This document shows, one piece after another, positions 47,706-58,362 of a stretch of DNA of 64,000 nt (position 1 is the stretch's first letter; every line of letters begins with the position of its first letter). Position numbers and translations under genes: made by a program. Below the pieces are notes generated by a model. That model worked only from the letters and a program-made list of their open reading frames with translations, had not been told where the DNA came from and searched no databases. The stretch is taken from contig CP012817.1 in the NCBI GenBank assembly GCA_001936135.1, positions 806,001 to 870,000 on the forward strand. The letters run 5' to 3'. Source of the DNA: Saccharomycopsis fibuligera x Saccharomycopsis cf. fibuligera. Its lineage: Eukaryota; Ascomycota; Saccharomycetes; Ascoideales; Saccharomycopsidaceae.

Positions 47706-48712
47706 AAAATTTCCACGAGCTCTTTATTATATTGTAAAACAGAAACATGAAACAAGTCTTGAGGCCTTTGTTTTTCTTGCTGGCAGGAAAAAAGCCTAAT
47801 TTAACATTAAGTTGTTTCTTTTGCAATTTTTGATGGGGTTAGCTTTTTATTTTGCTTTGTTTACTAATGCGTTTCTTCCGTGTTATAATGAGGTTACCTT
47901 TTAGTTCTATATTTTATTATTGTTATAACGCCCATATAAATACTACTATAAACTTAAAATACAAATCACAGTATAGTTTTTTTTGATATATGTTACTCCT
48001 TACGTAATTGTAGAACCAGTAGCAATAGAAATAGTAGCAGTGGCATGCATGTAATACGCCAAAGAAGCCTAACCGAAAACAACGAACCCATTTGATCACG
48101 ATGAACCAAGTATCAGACCTAATGATTTTACCTAGCTACATTGTTTTAGTTCAAAACTGTTTGGTATTGGAAATTTTTAAAAATCGCTAAGTAGTCTATT
48201 ATGAAAATTAAGAAAACAAAACGACGAAAGTAAACTAGATAACAAAAAGCGCATCAAAGTGCAATATAACCAAATGTGATAATGCAAAATAAAACAAAAT
48301 AAAAAAATAAAAAAATAAAAAAATAAAAAAATTAAAAAAAAAACACAAGTTATAAACACCAAACGTCGCAACAAGTATATATATAGTTGTGGGTGAGTAA
48401 GCAAAACCATCGAAATTAGTGAAATGCCCAGAATGCGTTAGTAGTATAGGGCAGTATTAAGAGTTGGTGAAATTTCAATATAAAAAAAACTTTAGGAGAA
48501 TCAAGAGCGGTCAGCGTAAAAGGAAATTTTTAAATGAAAGAGAACAAAGATTGAAACAAGGCGGACAGCAAAAAAAGAAAAATCAAGCAGCAAATTAATT
48601 AAAGGCAAAAAGGCAAAATGAAAAGACTCAAATTGCAAATAATAATAATAAAAAAGAACCAAAAGCCACCCAAAACCACAAAATTGCCAGAGTAAGCATA
48701 AAATGAAAAGGC
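47706..48712. other. Convergent spacer, secreted protein / AIM44-like
   Basis: This 1 kb AT-rich region lies between convergent genes. A period-8 (ATAAAAAA) repeat runs over about 48299-48343. I see no gene. Confidence 0.5.
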
Positions 48713-51700
48713 TCAAAATTCAGTAATAATATCTTCTTGATGCTGCTGACTTAAAAATCTGATGATTGCAGCATTGTTACTTTTTCTATTATAACGCATA
48801 CTTAATGGTCTGTTTTGCAACTGTCTAGTATAGTTCATACTAGCACTAGCTCCTCTAGCAAAATTACAGTTACTATTTTGGTAACCGGCAACACCAGCAG
48901 CGGCGGCGGCAGTAGCTTGACCGTAGCTAGAAGCAGAAATAGAGCGTAAGTTGTTTTCCAACTTCAACCCACTCATGTCATTCATTGAGCTATGTTTCTT
49001 TGGCTTCTGCAATAAGGCCGATCTACCTGTTTGTTCTCTTGCGGTAGCAGTGGTATTAGCGTACCCATCAGTACTTCTGATGTTGAGTGGGCTAACGTTG
49101 ATTGACGAAGTATTTGATGAGGAGCGAGACATGTCACTGAATGCCTTGTTTGATGGGGTGATTCTTTTAACAGATATCTTTCTTTGCCCATTATTGCTCT
49201 TGTTATTGGAAAAACGACTAATGTCAACATCAATGTCAGAGATTGAAGCGCCTTGCTCTGATAAAATGTCCAAAATTGATTTAGTACTATTAATGAATTT
49301 TTTGCTAGCATTGGCGTGTTCGTTGTGGTATTCTTGTTTGATAACCACCGTGTTGCTTCTCGTCAAATAAATGTCCTGAATAACTTTAGACGAGCCGTCG
49401 GATTGAATGATGTTGACCATACCTGGAGCAGTATTGATGTTACCATCAACAGTAACGACGCCATGATCATTTGGTTCTTTGCTATGGCTACGGGAGTCAT
49501 TGTTGCCAATAGAGTAAAAGTGGGTTTTGGAGTCAGAGGCGGTGGAGGTCTTAACGGAAGAAGCACCAGAGTCCACAGTAGTGCTTGAAGAAAGCGAGGC
49601 GTTGTCGTTCTCGTTGCCGTTTTCACTATCAACGTGGATCGAGCTCACTTCCACGACACCGCTATTCTGGATATCCACATCAGCATTGAGAGCTGGTTGT
49701 GGTTGCTGAAATTCAGATAAATTATTGCTAATGTTGGTAATAACCATGCTATTACCATTATTATTATTATTATTATTATTGTTATTATTGCTAGTATCAT
49801 TTTCCAAAATTTTAAGCTGATCGTTTGTCAAGGAAAGTCTAGAGGCAGGGAGTGGACTGAAGACAGTCTTGGAAGTAGCAGCCGAAGAAGCATCGTCTCG
49901 AAGAGAGCTGTCTGTCACGGTGGCATTATCATCATAACTCTCATCATCGCCAAGATGCTTAGCGTTTTCTTCTTCCTCATCTGAGATACAGTCACCAAGG
50001 AGTCTGTCCAAAATAGTAAGTCTCTTGACCCCATCTTCGGAAGTAACGCTTCTATCGCCAATGGTAGTGTTTGCGTCAGTGCTGTAGTTACCAATACTCT
50101 GGTTGGCGATAGTAGTAGCAGCTGTGGTAGGGTCAGTCAAATTGTTTTGGCTGTGGATGATCTCAAGCTTGAGAGCAGCACGCTGAACAATGATGCTTTG
50201 CAAGAAAGCAGACCAATTTTTGACCATGTTTTCATAGCCAGCTTGATCAGCTTCTGGATCAAGGATGGTACTCGTTTGTACTGATCTAGCATATGCTTCG
50301 TTTTCATATTCAGCGTCGGTATCTTCTTCAGAATCTTCAGAATGGCGGACTTCATTCGGGCTTGATGGGTTGGAAATTTGGCAGTTGACGTTGGATCCCA
50401 TAGACTCAACACTTTTCTTCCCGGACACATTAGCAGCACCACTGGAAATGGCGGTCTTTTCGGATGCTGGAGAGATGCTCTGGGCAAGAGAGTTGTTTCT
50501 CAAAATTGGATTTTTTGAGCTGATTTCTATTGAATGTTTTCTCACATCATTAGCGCTCTGCACCGTAGAAACCACCACTGGGCTAGACTTGGGCTGTTCG
50601 TCTGGATTAGCATCAGTAGATGAGTTCGCAGCAGTGCCATGATCATTCCCAATTAGACTCTTATCCATGTTGTTTTGAATCTCTTCGGATACCTCAGCAA
50701 CATATTTCTCTATTATGTCTTTTTTGAGCGGCTGGTATTTTGGCAAACTAAGAAACTTTTCGACATTCTGCATTGTCAACTGGCTGCAGTTGGAAAGGTC
50801 TCTTTTGCCATTGCCGTAGGTGTTATTGTTTATGGAGTTGAGATAATCAGCGGCAGGCGGAATGAGCGCTAATTCGTCGCCAAAGTCGTTTTTGCTGTTA
50901 TGGTTGCGGTTGTGGTAGTGGTTGTTTCCAAGAAGAGAGATTTTCTTTTTGAGAGTTTTGTTACGTTTGGTGGAAGGTGCTTTTTGTTTAAGTCGTTTCT
51001 TCTCTGCATACTTACGCAAGAATCCTTTATCGTTGAGCAATTCTGGAGCTGAGCCTTCCGAGTTGGTGATGATGTTACTAATCTGCTTCTTTAGCTTGTT
51101 TTGCGACTTTCTGGATTTTGCCCTGGAGCTTTCGAGAAGCGTGCCCTCTCTGCTGATCAACGTGTGCTTATTATACTTGTTGGTTACCACCGGTCGTGAC
51201 TTTCTGCGAAGAATTCTGTGCTTGGCAACGTTACGCCAATTTCTGAATCTCAAACGTAGTTTTTCGCCAAAGAAGCCCACTTTTCTGCGCCAACCGCTGC
51301 TTCTTGTGATGGCCCTGGATCTTCTTAGGGTTGATTGGGGGCTGGTGGACCTCTTGTATTGGATGACGCTGGATTGAGCGAGCGAACGCTTGTCGGCATT
51401 AGCGTCGGCGCTTAAGATATTGTTACTTTTGTTCATATAAGTCTCAGCATTAGCATTGTTGTTGTCTATCTGTCCTTCTTTAGAATTGGTGTTTGAGGCA
51501 CCCGTCGGTGCTGGTGGCTGTGATTCTACTGAGCGGCTATCGCTGTTACCAGTGGCGCTGGGCGCTGTTGGTCTCTCAATTGCGCTGCTGTAGGTATTGC
51601 TACTGTTGTTATCTTTATTATTTTTGTTTGACTCCGGTAAGCGCTGGTGCAAATTGCTTGTATAATTGCTGTGGGCGGAATATCTTCGTTGGCCGGCGCT

Positions 51701-52294
51701 GCTGATGCTGTGGTTGCTAAAGTATTCTAGCGGAGAGTCATTAGGAAGCGAGACCTGCTTGATGATGATGTTGGAGGAGCTGAAGGCCTTAGTTGGTTTG
51801 GGAGCAACAATGTTGCCGTATAGGTTTGACTGGGGACCGGGGCGGGGATTGGATGTGTTTTCTGGAATTGGGAGCAACGAGCGCGAATGGCGCTGGCTTG
51901 GGGCGGCATCTGAGCTATGTGCGACAGAGTTGCGGGAAACTGAGTGTCTGGAAGAGCCGTTGAGGCTGTTGCTGTCGGTATGGCGGCTAGAAAGCGAGGC
52001 AGAGGAGTGGGTGTATGAGTTGTACGTGGAGTACGAGTGAGACGCGTCCGTTGAGGTTGAAAACGAGGAAGGATTGGTTCTGTTCTTGTCGCCGGACTCG
52101 AGGGAAGCGACGTCAGTGTATCTCGAAGAGGATGTTCTGCCGCTGAGGTTTCTGGATGGGTTTGGATGGGAGCCCTTTTGCTTGAGAGGTTGAGGGGTGA
52201 GATTATTGACGGAGTCGTTGTTGGACCTGTCGCTGGAGCTGGAGATGTGCTCCAGATAGGAGACTTTGGCTAACCGCAAGGGGACTACGCTCAT
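48713..52294 (-). CDS. AIM44: Bud-neck protein resembling Aim44/Gps1
   Basis: The 1193-residue protein is mostly Ser/Asn/Asp-rich and probably disordered. Two segments resemble S. cerevisiae Aim44: a basic block near residue 330 (SPQSTLRRSRAITRSSGWRR followed by KLRLRF, RNWRNVAKHRILRRK) and a helical segment near 690 (NMVKNWSAFLQSIIVQRAAL). Aim44 sits at the bud neck and prevents re-budding by restraining Cdc42 activation. The C-terminus is conserved-looking (RPLSMRYNRKSNNAAIIRFL, ending in EDIITEF). It is much longer than Aim44 (758). The identification rests on short blocks and should be checked by profile search. A purine-rich tract (52331-52420 on plus) lies in its 5' region. Confidence 0.5.
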   Translation of the reverse strand: MSVVPLRLAKVSYLEHISSSSDRSNNDSVNNLTPQPLKQKGSHPNPSRNLSGRTSSSRYTDVASLESGDKNRTNPSSFSTSTDASHSYSTYNSYTHSSASLSSRHTDSNSLNGSSRHSVSRNSVAHSSDAAPSQRHSRSLLPIPENTSNPRPGPQSNLYGNIVAPKPTKAFSSSNIIIKQVSLPNDSPLEYFSNHSISSAGQRRYSAHSNYTSNLHQRLPESNKNNKDNNSSNTYSSAIERPTAPSATGNSDSRSVESQPPAPTGASNTNSKEGQIDNNNANAETYMNKSNNILSADANADKRSLAQSSVIQYKRSTSPQSTLRRSRAITRSSGWRRKVGFFGEKLRLRFRNWRNVAKHRILRRKSRPVVTNKYNKHTLISREGTLLESSRAKSRKSQNKLKKQISNIITNSEGSAPELLNDKGFLRKYAEKKRLKQKAPSTKRNKTLKKKISLLGNNHYHNRNHNSKNDFGDELALIPPAADYLNSINNNTYGNGKRDLSNCSQLTMQNVEKFLSLPKYQPLKKDIIEKYVAEVSEEIQNNMDKSLIGNDHGTAANSSTDANPDEQPKSSPVVVSTVQSANDVRKHSIEISSKNPILRNNSLAQSISPASEKTAISSGAANVSGKKSVESMGSNVNCQISNPSSPNEVRHSEDSEEDTDAEYENEAYARSVQTSTILDPEADQAGYENMVKNWSAFLQSIIVQRAALKLEIIHSQNNLTDPTTAATTIANQSIGNYSTDANTTIGDRSVTSEDGVKRLTILDRLLGDCISDEEEENAKHLGDDESYDDNATVTDSSLRDDASSAATSKTVFSPLPASRLSLTNDQLKILENDTSNNNNNNNNNNNGNSMVITNISNNLSEFQQPQPALNADVDIQNSGVVEVSSIHVDSENGNENDNASLSSSTTVDSGASSVKTSTASDSKTHFYSIGNNDSRSHSKEPNDHGVVTVDGNINTAPGMVNIIQSDGSSKVIQDIYLTRSNTVVIKQEYHNEHANASKKFINSTKSILDILSEQGASISDIDVDISRFSNNKSNNGQRKISVKRITPSNKAFSDMSRSSSNTSSINVSPLNIRSTDGYANTTATAREQTGRSALLQKPKKHSSMNDMSGLKLENNLRSISASSYGQATAAAAAGVAGYQNSNCNFARGASASMNYTRQLQNRPLSMRYNRKSNNAAIIRFLSQQHQEDIITEF

Positions 52295-52510
52295 GGCACA
52301 GGTTTTGGTGTGTGAGGACGAGGTATACGGGAGAAAGTGAGAAAGAGAAAAAGAAAGAGAGAAAGAGAGAGAGAAGAAGACGAAGACGAAGAAGAAGAAG
52401 GAGAAGAAGAAGAAGAGATATGTCTGGCGTATATATGAAAAGGGGTGGGCTTGCAGCTGGCTGGAGTTTTTTCACCAGCGTCTTCCAGCCTCGGGGTGGT
52501 GGCTGACTGT

Positions 52511-52557
52511 GATTGACTGATTGACTGATTGACTGATTGATTGATTGATTGATTGAC
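52511..52557. repeat. TGAC/TGAT tetranucleotide repeat
   Basis: About 12 tetranucleotide units, first alternating GATT/GACT then pure GATT. Likely a length-variable microsatellite. Confidence 0.85.
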
Positions 52558-52796
52558 AGCGTTGAGCCAGGGTCAATGAACGGCCGGTCAATGCTAAGTG
52601 GTGTGCAGTGTGGACCGCGGATGTTTAGCTGCTGCATAATGAATGCCGCCAGTATCGTCTATGCATTGTGCTGCAGCTCGTGTGGATGGCGGGTCAAGTC
52701 AATTTTGTTTTCAAATAGACGGAGTAAGTGCTACTTACTTAGTTACTGCTACACACATACCACTCGCTACACTACACATGTAGTATCGCTACGCTA

Positions 52797-52840
52797 TCAC
52801 TCACTCACTCACTCACTCACTCACTCACTCACTCACTCAC
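52797..52840. repeat. (TCAC)11 microsatellite in TGS1 leader
   Basis: Eleven perfect TCAC units, continued imperfectly to 52851, end about 20 bases before the TGS1 ATG, so the repeat probably lies in the leader or core promoter. Confidence 0.9.
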
Positions 52841-52871
52841 ACTCACTCACCAAGACATCCCTCCCCATGCC

Positions 52872-54332
52872 ATGGCCCTGCCTCTCCAGCCCTCTCGTCC
52901 TCAGGAGATTGGCCGCGGCGCCAGTGACACTGCTTCTGCTACTGCTGCTTCTGCCTCTCCTCCGGCTCGCGCTGGCCAGCTCCCAGACATCACCAACAGC
53001 GTCGACAGCATCAACCGAGACAGCAATGCGGACCTCATCGGGGCGAACATGAGCCACGTCCATCTAAACAGCATCAGCGGCAGCACAGATGAAAACGTAC
53101 CAAGTGAGGTCAATGACAGAAACGAAAATACAAATGCAAACGCGGCTGACTCTTCCAAGAAAAAGAAGAAGCGTTCCCACAATCGCCGTCGCCGCTCCAA
53201 TCTCGCCAGCAGCAATAGCACCGTGCTCGACCCAAGTAACCCTCAGCTCGGCACCGGCAACAGCAGCAGCCACCACAACCACGGCCACAGTCACAGTGCC
53301 AGCGAGCCGTACGACCTCCTCAGCGAGCACAGGCGAGAACCGCCGGGCATCACCGAGTTTAGCCTCGCCCACGACTTGGACGAGTTCGAAGTAGCAGAGG
53401 CCCAGTCCACCAACCCCGTTGCTGAGCTCGTAAAGATAAAAGTAAACAGACACATAAAGTTCAAGGATGACGGCGACGTTGTTGATGCTGGCAGCGAGGG
53501 CCTGGACGACGCCCGAGACGCCAACATCAACGACAGCCACGAATACTCAGACGTGCGCAGCGTGACTCCAGAAGAAATCAGTCTGTTTGAACCAGAAGAA
53601 ATATGTCAGCACACATACAACACCCTCCCTGCCAATGTGAAAAAGTACTGGAAACAACGTTACTGCCTCTTTACAAAGTTCGACGAAGGCGTATTCATGA
53701 ACACTGAGCTTTGGTTCAGCGTTACCCCGGAAAGCGTTGCCGCTTTCACTGCCAATTTCATCAAGTGCTGCTCCCCCAATTCCAAAGTAGCCCTTGACTT
53801 GTGTTCTGGCGGTGGCGGTGATAGCATCCAGCTAGCCCGTGTCTTTGACCGCTGTGTGTCTGTGGAAATTAACAAAACCAACATTTATTGCGCCCACAAT
53901 AATGCCAAAACTTATGGTGTGGCCAACAAGATCAATTTCATCCACGCGGACTGGCTCCAACTTAGCGCAGATCATGCAAATTTACGCAAAATGGCTTCAA
54001 AGTACAAGATCGATATTGCTTTCTCATCACCGCCCTGGGGCGGTCCCAACTATGTCGCATACCGAACTTTTGATCTTCGTCATCTAAGGCCGCTACCTTT
54101 GAAAGAATTGCTAATGACATTGTTTGCCATTACTGACAAAGTGGTGTTGTTTTTACCCCGCAACTCAGATATACATCAGTTGCACGAAGTTACCGCAGAG
54201 TTGTTGGGCCCGGAGGGAAACTGTAGGGTGATTTTTGCCAAGTTGGACGGTAGAATTAAAGGGTTGCTTTGTTTTTGGGGTAACGATTTTATGTCGGAAG
54301 AGATGTTGAATAGAAATAAAGAAAGAAATTGA
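52872..54332 (+). CDS. TGS1: Trimethylguanosine synthase Tgs1
   Basis: The 486-residue protein converts m7G caps of snRNAs, snoRNAs and telomerase RNA to the 2,2,7-trimethyl form in the nucleolus. The methyltransferase core is intact: YWKQRYCLFTKFDEGVFMN, SAM motif LDLCSGGGGDSIQLA near residue 308, VEINKTNIYCAHNNAKTYGV, and the catalytic SSPPWGGPNY near 383. An N-terminal extension of about 240 residues, with a basic KKKKKRSHNRRRRSN block and unusually GC-rich DNA, is absent from S. cerevisiae Tgs1 (315). Start: the ATG at 52872, in a better context than the out-of-frame ATG at 52867; a downstream in-frame ATG at residue 60 is possible. It diverges from the AIM44-like gene. Confidence 0.93.
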   Translation: MALPLQPSRPQEIGRGASDTASATAASASPPARAGQLPDITNSVDSINRDSNADLIGANMSHVHLNSISGSTDENVPSEVNDRNENTNANAADSSKKKKKRSHNRRRRSNLASSNSTVLDPSNPQLGTGNSSSHHNHGHSHSASEPYDLLSEHRREPPGITEFSLAHDLDEFEVAEAQSTNPVAELVKIKVNRHIKFKDDGDVVDAGSEGLDDARDANINDSHEYSDVRSVTPEEISLFEPEEICQHTYNTLPANVKKYWKQRYCLFTKFDEGVFMNTELWFSVTPESVAAFTANFIKCCSPNSKVALDLCSGGGGDSIQLARVFDRCVSVEINKTNIYCAHNNAKTYGVANKINFIHADWLQLSADHANLRKMASKYKIDIAFSSPPWGGPNYVAYRTFDLRHLRPLPLKELLMTLFAITDKVVLFLPRNSDIHQLHEVTAELLGPEGNCRVIFAKLDGRIKGLLCFWGNDFMSEEMLNRNKERN

Positions 54333-54594
54333 TGACTAATTGCAGAAAAAGGCGTTTATTCAAACGTTGGTCTTTTTACTATTCACTAATTACACCGACA
54401 TTTAAACACGAAAGTGACAACATCCATGCGTGAAAAATGCTTATTATTATCGAAACATTTAGCAAGCGAGAACTAAACCATTTTGGCAACAAGAAACAGC
54501 TACCCTTCAGTTTTGGTTGATTCAACTTCTTCAATTTTTTTCAAAAGACCAACTATCAACTTTTTTCTCATGTCTATACTAATTCATATTTTTT

Positions 54595-54634
<40 letters not shown>

Positions 54635-55032
54635 ACATGTTTTCTTCTTTCTTCTTTATCTTTTGTACTTTAGTTCTGGTTTTTCGTTTCATTTTACTTC
54701 TTTAATAGTTACTGTGTTAATATATACTTGTTTTCACGCAACTAATGCTACTAACCGGTAAAGTCTGCTAAAATGGCCGTAACTTCCTGTCCCCTTTACC
54801 TATGGCGAACTGCTTTAAGCTTGAATTCTATGATGGCGGTAAGCATAGCAACCCAATGCTTTTCGTTGCACTTTCTGTCACTTCGTACCATGCATATATG
54901 CATATCGAGGCCATTTTTGGGAAGAACCGTTGAGCTTGTATTTACCGTTAGTATATATGTTACAATTTTGCTCCGCTGTACGCATTATCGATACATTCGT
55001 TTATTCATTTGCTGATTTATTTATTTATTTAT
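54333..55032. other. Convergent TGS1/PHO80 spacer
   Basis: This 700 bp AT-rich spacer contains T33 (54600-54632) and short TTTA repeats near 55014-55040 beside the PHO80 stop. I see no gene. Confidence 0.5.
54600..54632. repeat. Poly(T) tract of 33 after TGS1
   Basis: Thirty-three T in TGS1 sense, beginning 268 bp after its stop codon. Confidence 0.9.
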
Positions 55033-57126
55033 CTATTCATTCATGCTACTGCCCGCAGCAGCAGGTTTTTTAATCTTTGGATTCCCTTTGAGTGGTCCTG
55101 CTTCTTCACCATTACCACCACCCATGCTAACTTGTGATACGTGAGATGTCTGCGATGCCTGAGACGCCTGGGACACTTGTGACATTTGGTACGATGCCCC
55201 ACTGACCCCAATGTGAGCCCTTGCTAGTTCTTCTTCATCTGAACTGTCTATAGTCACTGATGATGACCTTTTCAAGGGCGAATTAGCGAATCGAAGCTGA
55301 CTTTTCGAAGTGATTCGTGATGCCATGGCACCTGGAGAGTTGGTAATGGTGGTACTTATTGGGTTTGAAGATATAATAGAAGATGATTTTGCTGGCATTG
55401 TGTCTTTGGTGGAGACGGATGATGCATATGTTGTTAATGAAGGGTCTGATGTGTTGTTCACTTGCTGATAGCGAATATAAGTGTTCTTTTTCGCAGTGCT
55501 AGAAGTGCTGCTTGCTATTCTTGGTGGATGGTCATGTCGCTGTGCTTCATTATTACTATTGGAGTGTTGGGAAGTTGACAATGACGGATGCGACTGATGT
55601 TGCTGACTATGTGCTGGTTGTTGTATGCCGATGTGCTTCTGATTTCGAAACTCACTTTGGTGCTGTAAGTTGATATCTTGGTGATGTAAAGGAGACCTCG
55701 TAAACGTTTTCGGGTTAGATATCATAGATGGCGAGTTGCCAGTAATGGTCATCTTCAGCATCATTTTGTTGGGCGACTTAATATTGTTTTGAGAGTTCAA
55801 GGGGTCCTGATGAGTATGGGCCGGCATACTGTCAGCTGTAGCTTCTCGAGACGGTGCAGTAGCGGGAACGTTATTACCAACATTAGTCTTGTTGTTGTGG
55901 CCGTTTTGTGATATGCTTATTTTCTTATCGCTGTCATGCATCTCTGAGTTCCCTGGTGCTGGACTGGACACGGGAGCTGACATTATTTGCTCCTCGAGAA
56001 CATACAGTAGTGCCTGTCTATTGCCATTATTTATAGCAGCAGCAGAGTTTAAATTTATCTGCTCGCCGCCAACTAATTCAATCATTTTTTTGTAATAATT
56101 GTCTAGTATATCTGTCGCGTACCCCATTCCTATTATTGATTTTTTGAAAACGCGCGGCAGGCGCCTCTGCTGTGGAATAGCAAAGTTAGTGTTATTATTA
56201 TCTGCTGCTTGAAAGTTAGTTGATGCTTCGTTGAAATTAGTGTCACTGTTTGGCGAAATATCGTTCTTCACAATGTAAGGAGACGACGAACTGGAACCTG
56301 ATAGCGATGAAGACGACGATGACGATAAGGACGAGACGGAACGGACTGCCTTTTTCTGAGATGTGGTGTTAGTGTTTTGAGGTTGCTGCTGCAGTAGACT
56401 GGGCTGTTTTGAAGATATACTTTCAGCAGTCTCAAATGCTGTTATATTAGCATTTGTGCTTCTAACTGCATGAGAAATGTTTCTATCAGTATCATCTATG
56501 GCCACACTTTTACTATTGTTATTTAATGAATGATGCTTTTCGTGTATTTTTCTATGTTTCTTTTTCCTGGATGTCAAAAGTTTTCCTGAATAAAACTTCT
56601 CATTGACCTCATCATCTCTTGGAATAATCCTCCAGTTGACTTTTTCCAAAAACTCCATTTCTAGGAAGTTTAATTCGTTAACATTGATCCCTCCTACCTT
56701 GGCATAATGATGGTTGGTGCAGAAGTAATCGCAGAGCCCCTTGGCTGCTATAGTGGTTGCTGTCAAAAGAAATCGATGAACAGTAAGGGAGTTCAAGTTG
56801 AAGTTTTTGTAGCTGTTAGAGAGTAGATCAATGTAGTATATGGCAATAATGAGGATCGAATTCTCCAACGAGTTATAATGTGCCAATCTCAATAGATAGT
56901 CGTAGATGGATATTGCAGGAGGAGCCCTCGAATGGAATCTGGTCAAATTGGCAGATGAGAGATTGCCTATAGGAAGGTAATTATCATTGATATTTATGAG
57001 GGAAATGAGCATTCTGGCAATGAGAACAATAAGGTCTTCTCGAGGACAATTGAGAAAGTTTCTGGGTAGTCTGCGCTTAGAGACATTTGCAGTAGTTGCG
57101 CCTGAGGGCTCATATCCAGACGACAT
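55033..57126 (-). CDS. PHO80: Cyclin Pho80 with long C-terminal extension
   Basis: The N-terminal 200 residues match Pho80: LNCPREDLIVLIARMLISL, TRFHSRAPPAISIYDYLLRL, LNSLTVHRFLLTATTIAAKGL and HYAKVGGINVNELNFLEMEF with WRIIPRD. Pho80 pairs with the Pho85 kinase and phosphorylates Pho4 in high phosphate, keeping the PHO regulon off. S. cerevisiae Pho80 has 293 residues; this one has 697. After the box an Asn/Ser/Gln/His-rich tail follows, broken by a block at about 328-355 (IGMGYATDILDNYYKKMIEL) equivalent to the Pho80 segment after the cyclin fold. The ATG is at 57126. A CACGTG lies 265 bp upstream. Confidence 0.92.
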   Translation of the reverse strand: MSSGYEPSGATTANVSKRRLPRNFLNCPREDLIVLIARMLISLININDNYLPIGNLSSANLTRFHSRAPPAISIYDYLLRLAHYNSLENSILIIAIYYIDLLSNSYKNFNLNSLTVHRFLLTATTIAAKGLCDYFCTNHHYAKVGGINVNELNFLEMEFLEKVNWRIIPRDDEVNEKFYSGKLLTSRKKKHRKIHEKHHSLNNNSKSVAIDDTDRNISHAVRSTNANITAFETAESISSKQPSLLQQQPQNTNTTSQKKAVRSVSSLSSSSSSSLSGSSSSSPYIVKNDISPNSDTNFNEASTNFQAADNNNTNFAIPQQRRLPRVFKKSIIGMGYATDILDNYYKKMIELVGGEQINLNSAAAINNGNRQALLYVLEEQIMSAPVSSPAPGNSEMHDSDKKISISQNGHNNKTNVGNNVPATAPSREATADSMPAHTHQDPLNSQNNIKSPNKMMLKMTITGNSPSMISNPKTFTRSPLHHQDINLQHQSEFRNQKHIGIQQPAHSQQHQSHPSLSTSQHSNSNNEAQRHDHPPRIASSTSSTAKKNTYIRYQQVNNTSDPSLTTYASSVSTKDTMPAKSSSIISSNPISTTITNSPGAMASRITSKSQLRFANSPLKRSSSVTIDSSDEEELARAHIGVSGASYQMSQVSQASQASQTSHVSQVSMGGGNGEEAGPLKGNPKIKKPAAAGSSMNE

Positions 57127-58362
57127 TTTAATGTACTGCTGGGGTCTCTATAACACACACATACACAGACACACACAGAGAGAGAGGCAGAGAGATTTGC
57201 AAACTGGTCAACTTTTAAAATGGGATCAGATGGTTAGCAAGAAGAAACTGCAAACAGAGATAATATGCACACCAGCAGGAGCAAGACGGATTGTGTCAAT
57301 GTCGAGCGCCGGGCAGCAAAAAATGAGCGGCGAAACACCGCCGGTTTATAGTATACCGATTGGCTCGTTTTTTTGGCTGCCCACGCCCAGCACGTGTTAC
57401 CTAAACGGTCGGTTCATAGTCATCGCTTAGTCATAACAGACACGAGCATCTTGCTAATTACCATGTTTACCACTATTTATCTTCATGATAATAACTATCA
57501 CAGTCAGATATTTAGGGATTCCCACAGATCCTGGCAGTACTCATTGTCCATTGCTGATCGCTGGCCGCCATGCATACAGATGGGTCTTACAGGCTACCGT
57601 TATGGTTGCTAAGTGCACAGGGTACTTCACCGTAGTAATATACAATCACATTACAGCCATTATGATGAAACACTTGAAAACATGTCACATGTTGGACAAC
57701 AGCAAACATATCTGACATGTATAATTACTATCAAGGTCGCTTAGATAAATAATTATCTAGCTCTGTCCTGTCCTTTTTTTGATGGTGCCAAGTTTATTGG
57801 CAAATGCCTCGTTATTGAGACGGCAAAATGGCGGGGCCAATCGACCCGCACTGTATGATGCATGCTGGTCATCAATGAAATTCCTCATCAGCTATAGCAT
57901 GTTAATCATAAACTCGAAGTTGGCAGTTAAGTCTAAATCCTCGCACTTCAGGCTTCCAGTATGCCAGCTTTCATTTATTGCAAGTAGCTATTGATTATCA
58001 TTACACATAATTATGGCACGATAACGTTCCTGATAATAACTGATTATCTAAACGAAAATTTTATGGAAATACTAAATTACAGCTTCCATATGTAACGAAT
58101 GCCTACTTTTTCAACTGGATCAACAAAATTTAAGTTATTTCAATTTCATATTCAATGTACCGTCTAAATTTCCCGAACATTGACGAGTTACACTTATTAG
58201 AAAAAACATCTGCTCCCAAAAGTCGATTCGTCGAGCACATTCCAGTTCGCTACGCATTCTTAACCTAGCAAATAAGCGGACTCATACTCTTGAAATAAGT
58301 CGAAGAAACAATCAAACCAATCTAATATACAATAGCCTTTGATATATACAGCTAAGAGAGCA
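57127..58362. other. PHO80 promoter / BUD31 3' spacer
   Basis: This 1.2 kb spacer lies between two minus-strand genes. Next to PHO80 is a CA/GA-rich stretch (57150-57190), and further up a CACGTG. The rest is AT-rich with no supported gene. Confidence 0.5.
57391..57396. promoter_or_regulatory. CACGTG E-box upstream of PHO80
   Basis: CACGTG (context GCACGTGTT) is recognised by Pho4 or Cbf1-type bHLH factors. It lies 265 bp upstream of the PHO80 ATG, which would allow feedback from Pho4. The role is inferred. Confidence 0.35.

Larger units (their letters stand above)
52295..52871. other. Divergent AIM44-like / TGS1 promoter with microsatellites
   Basis: This region combines a purine-rich tract (52331-52420), a TGAC/TGAT tetranucleotide repeat (52511-52557) and (TCAC)11 (52797-52840). 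An ATG at 52867 lies out of frame five bases before the TGS1 start. I see no other gene. Confidence 0.6.
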
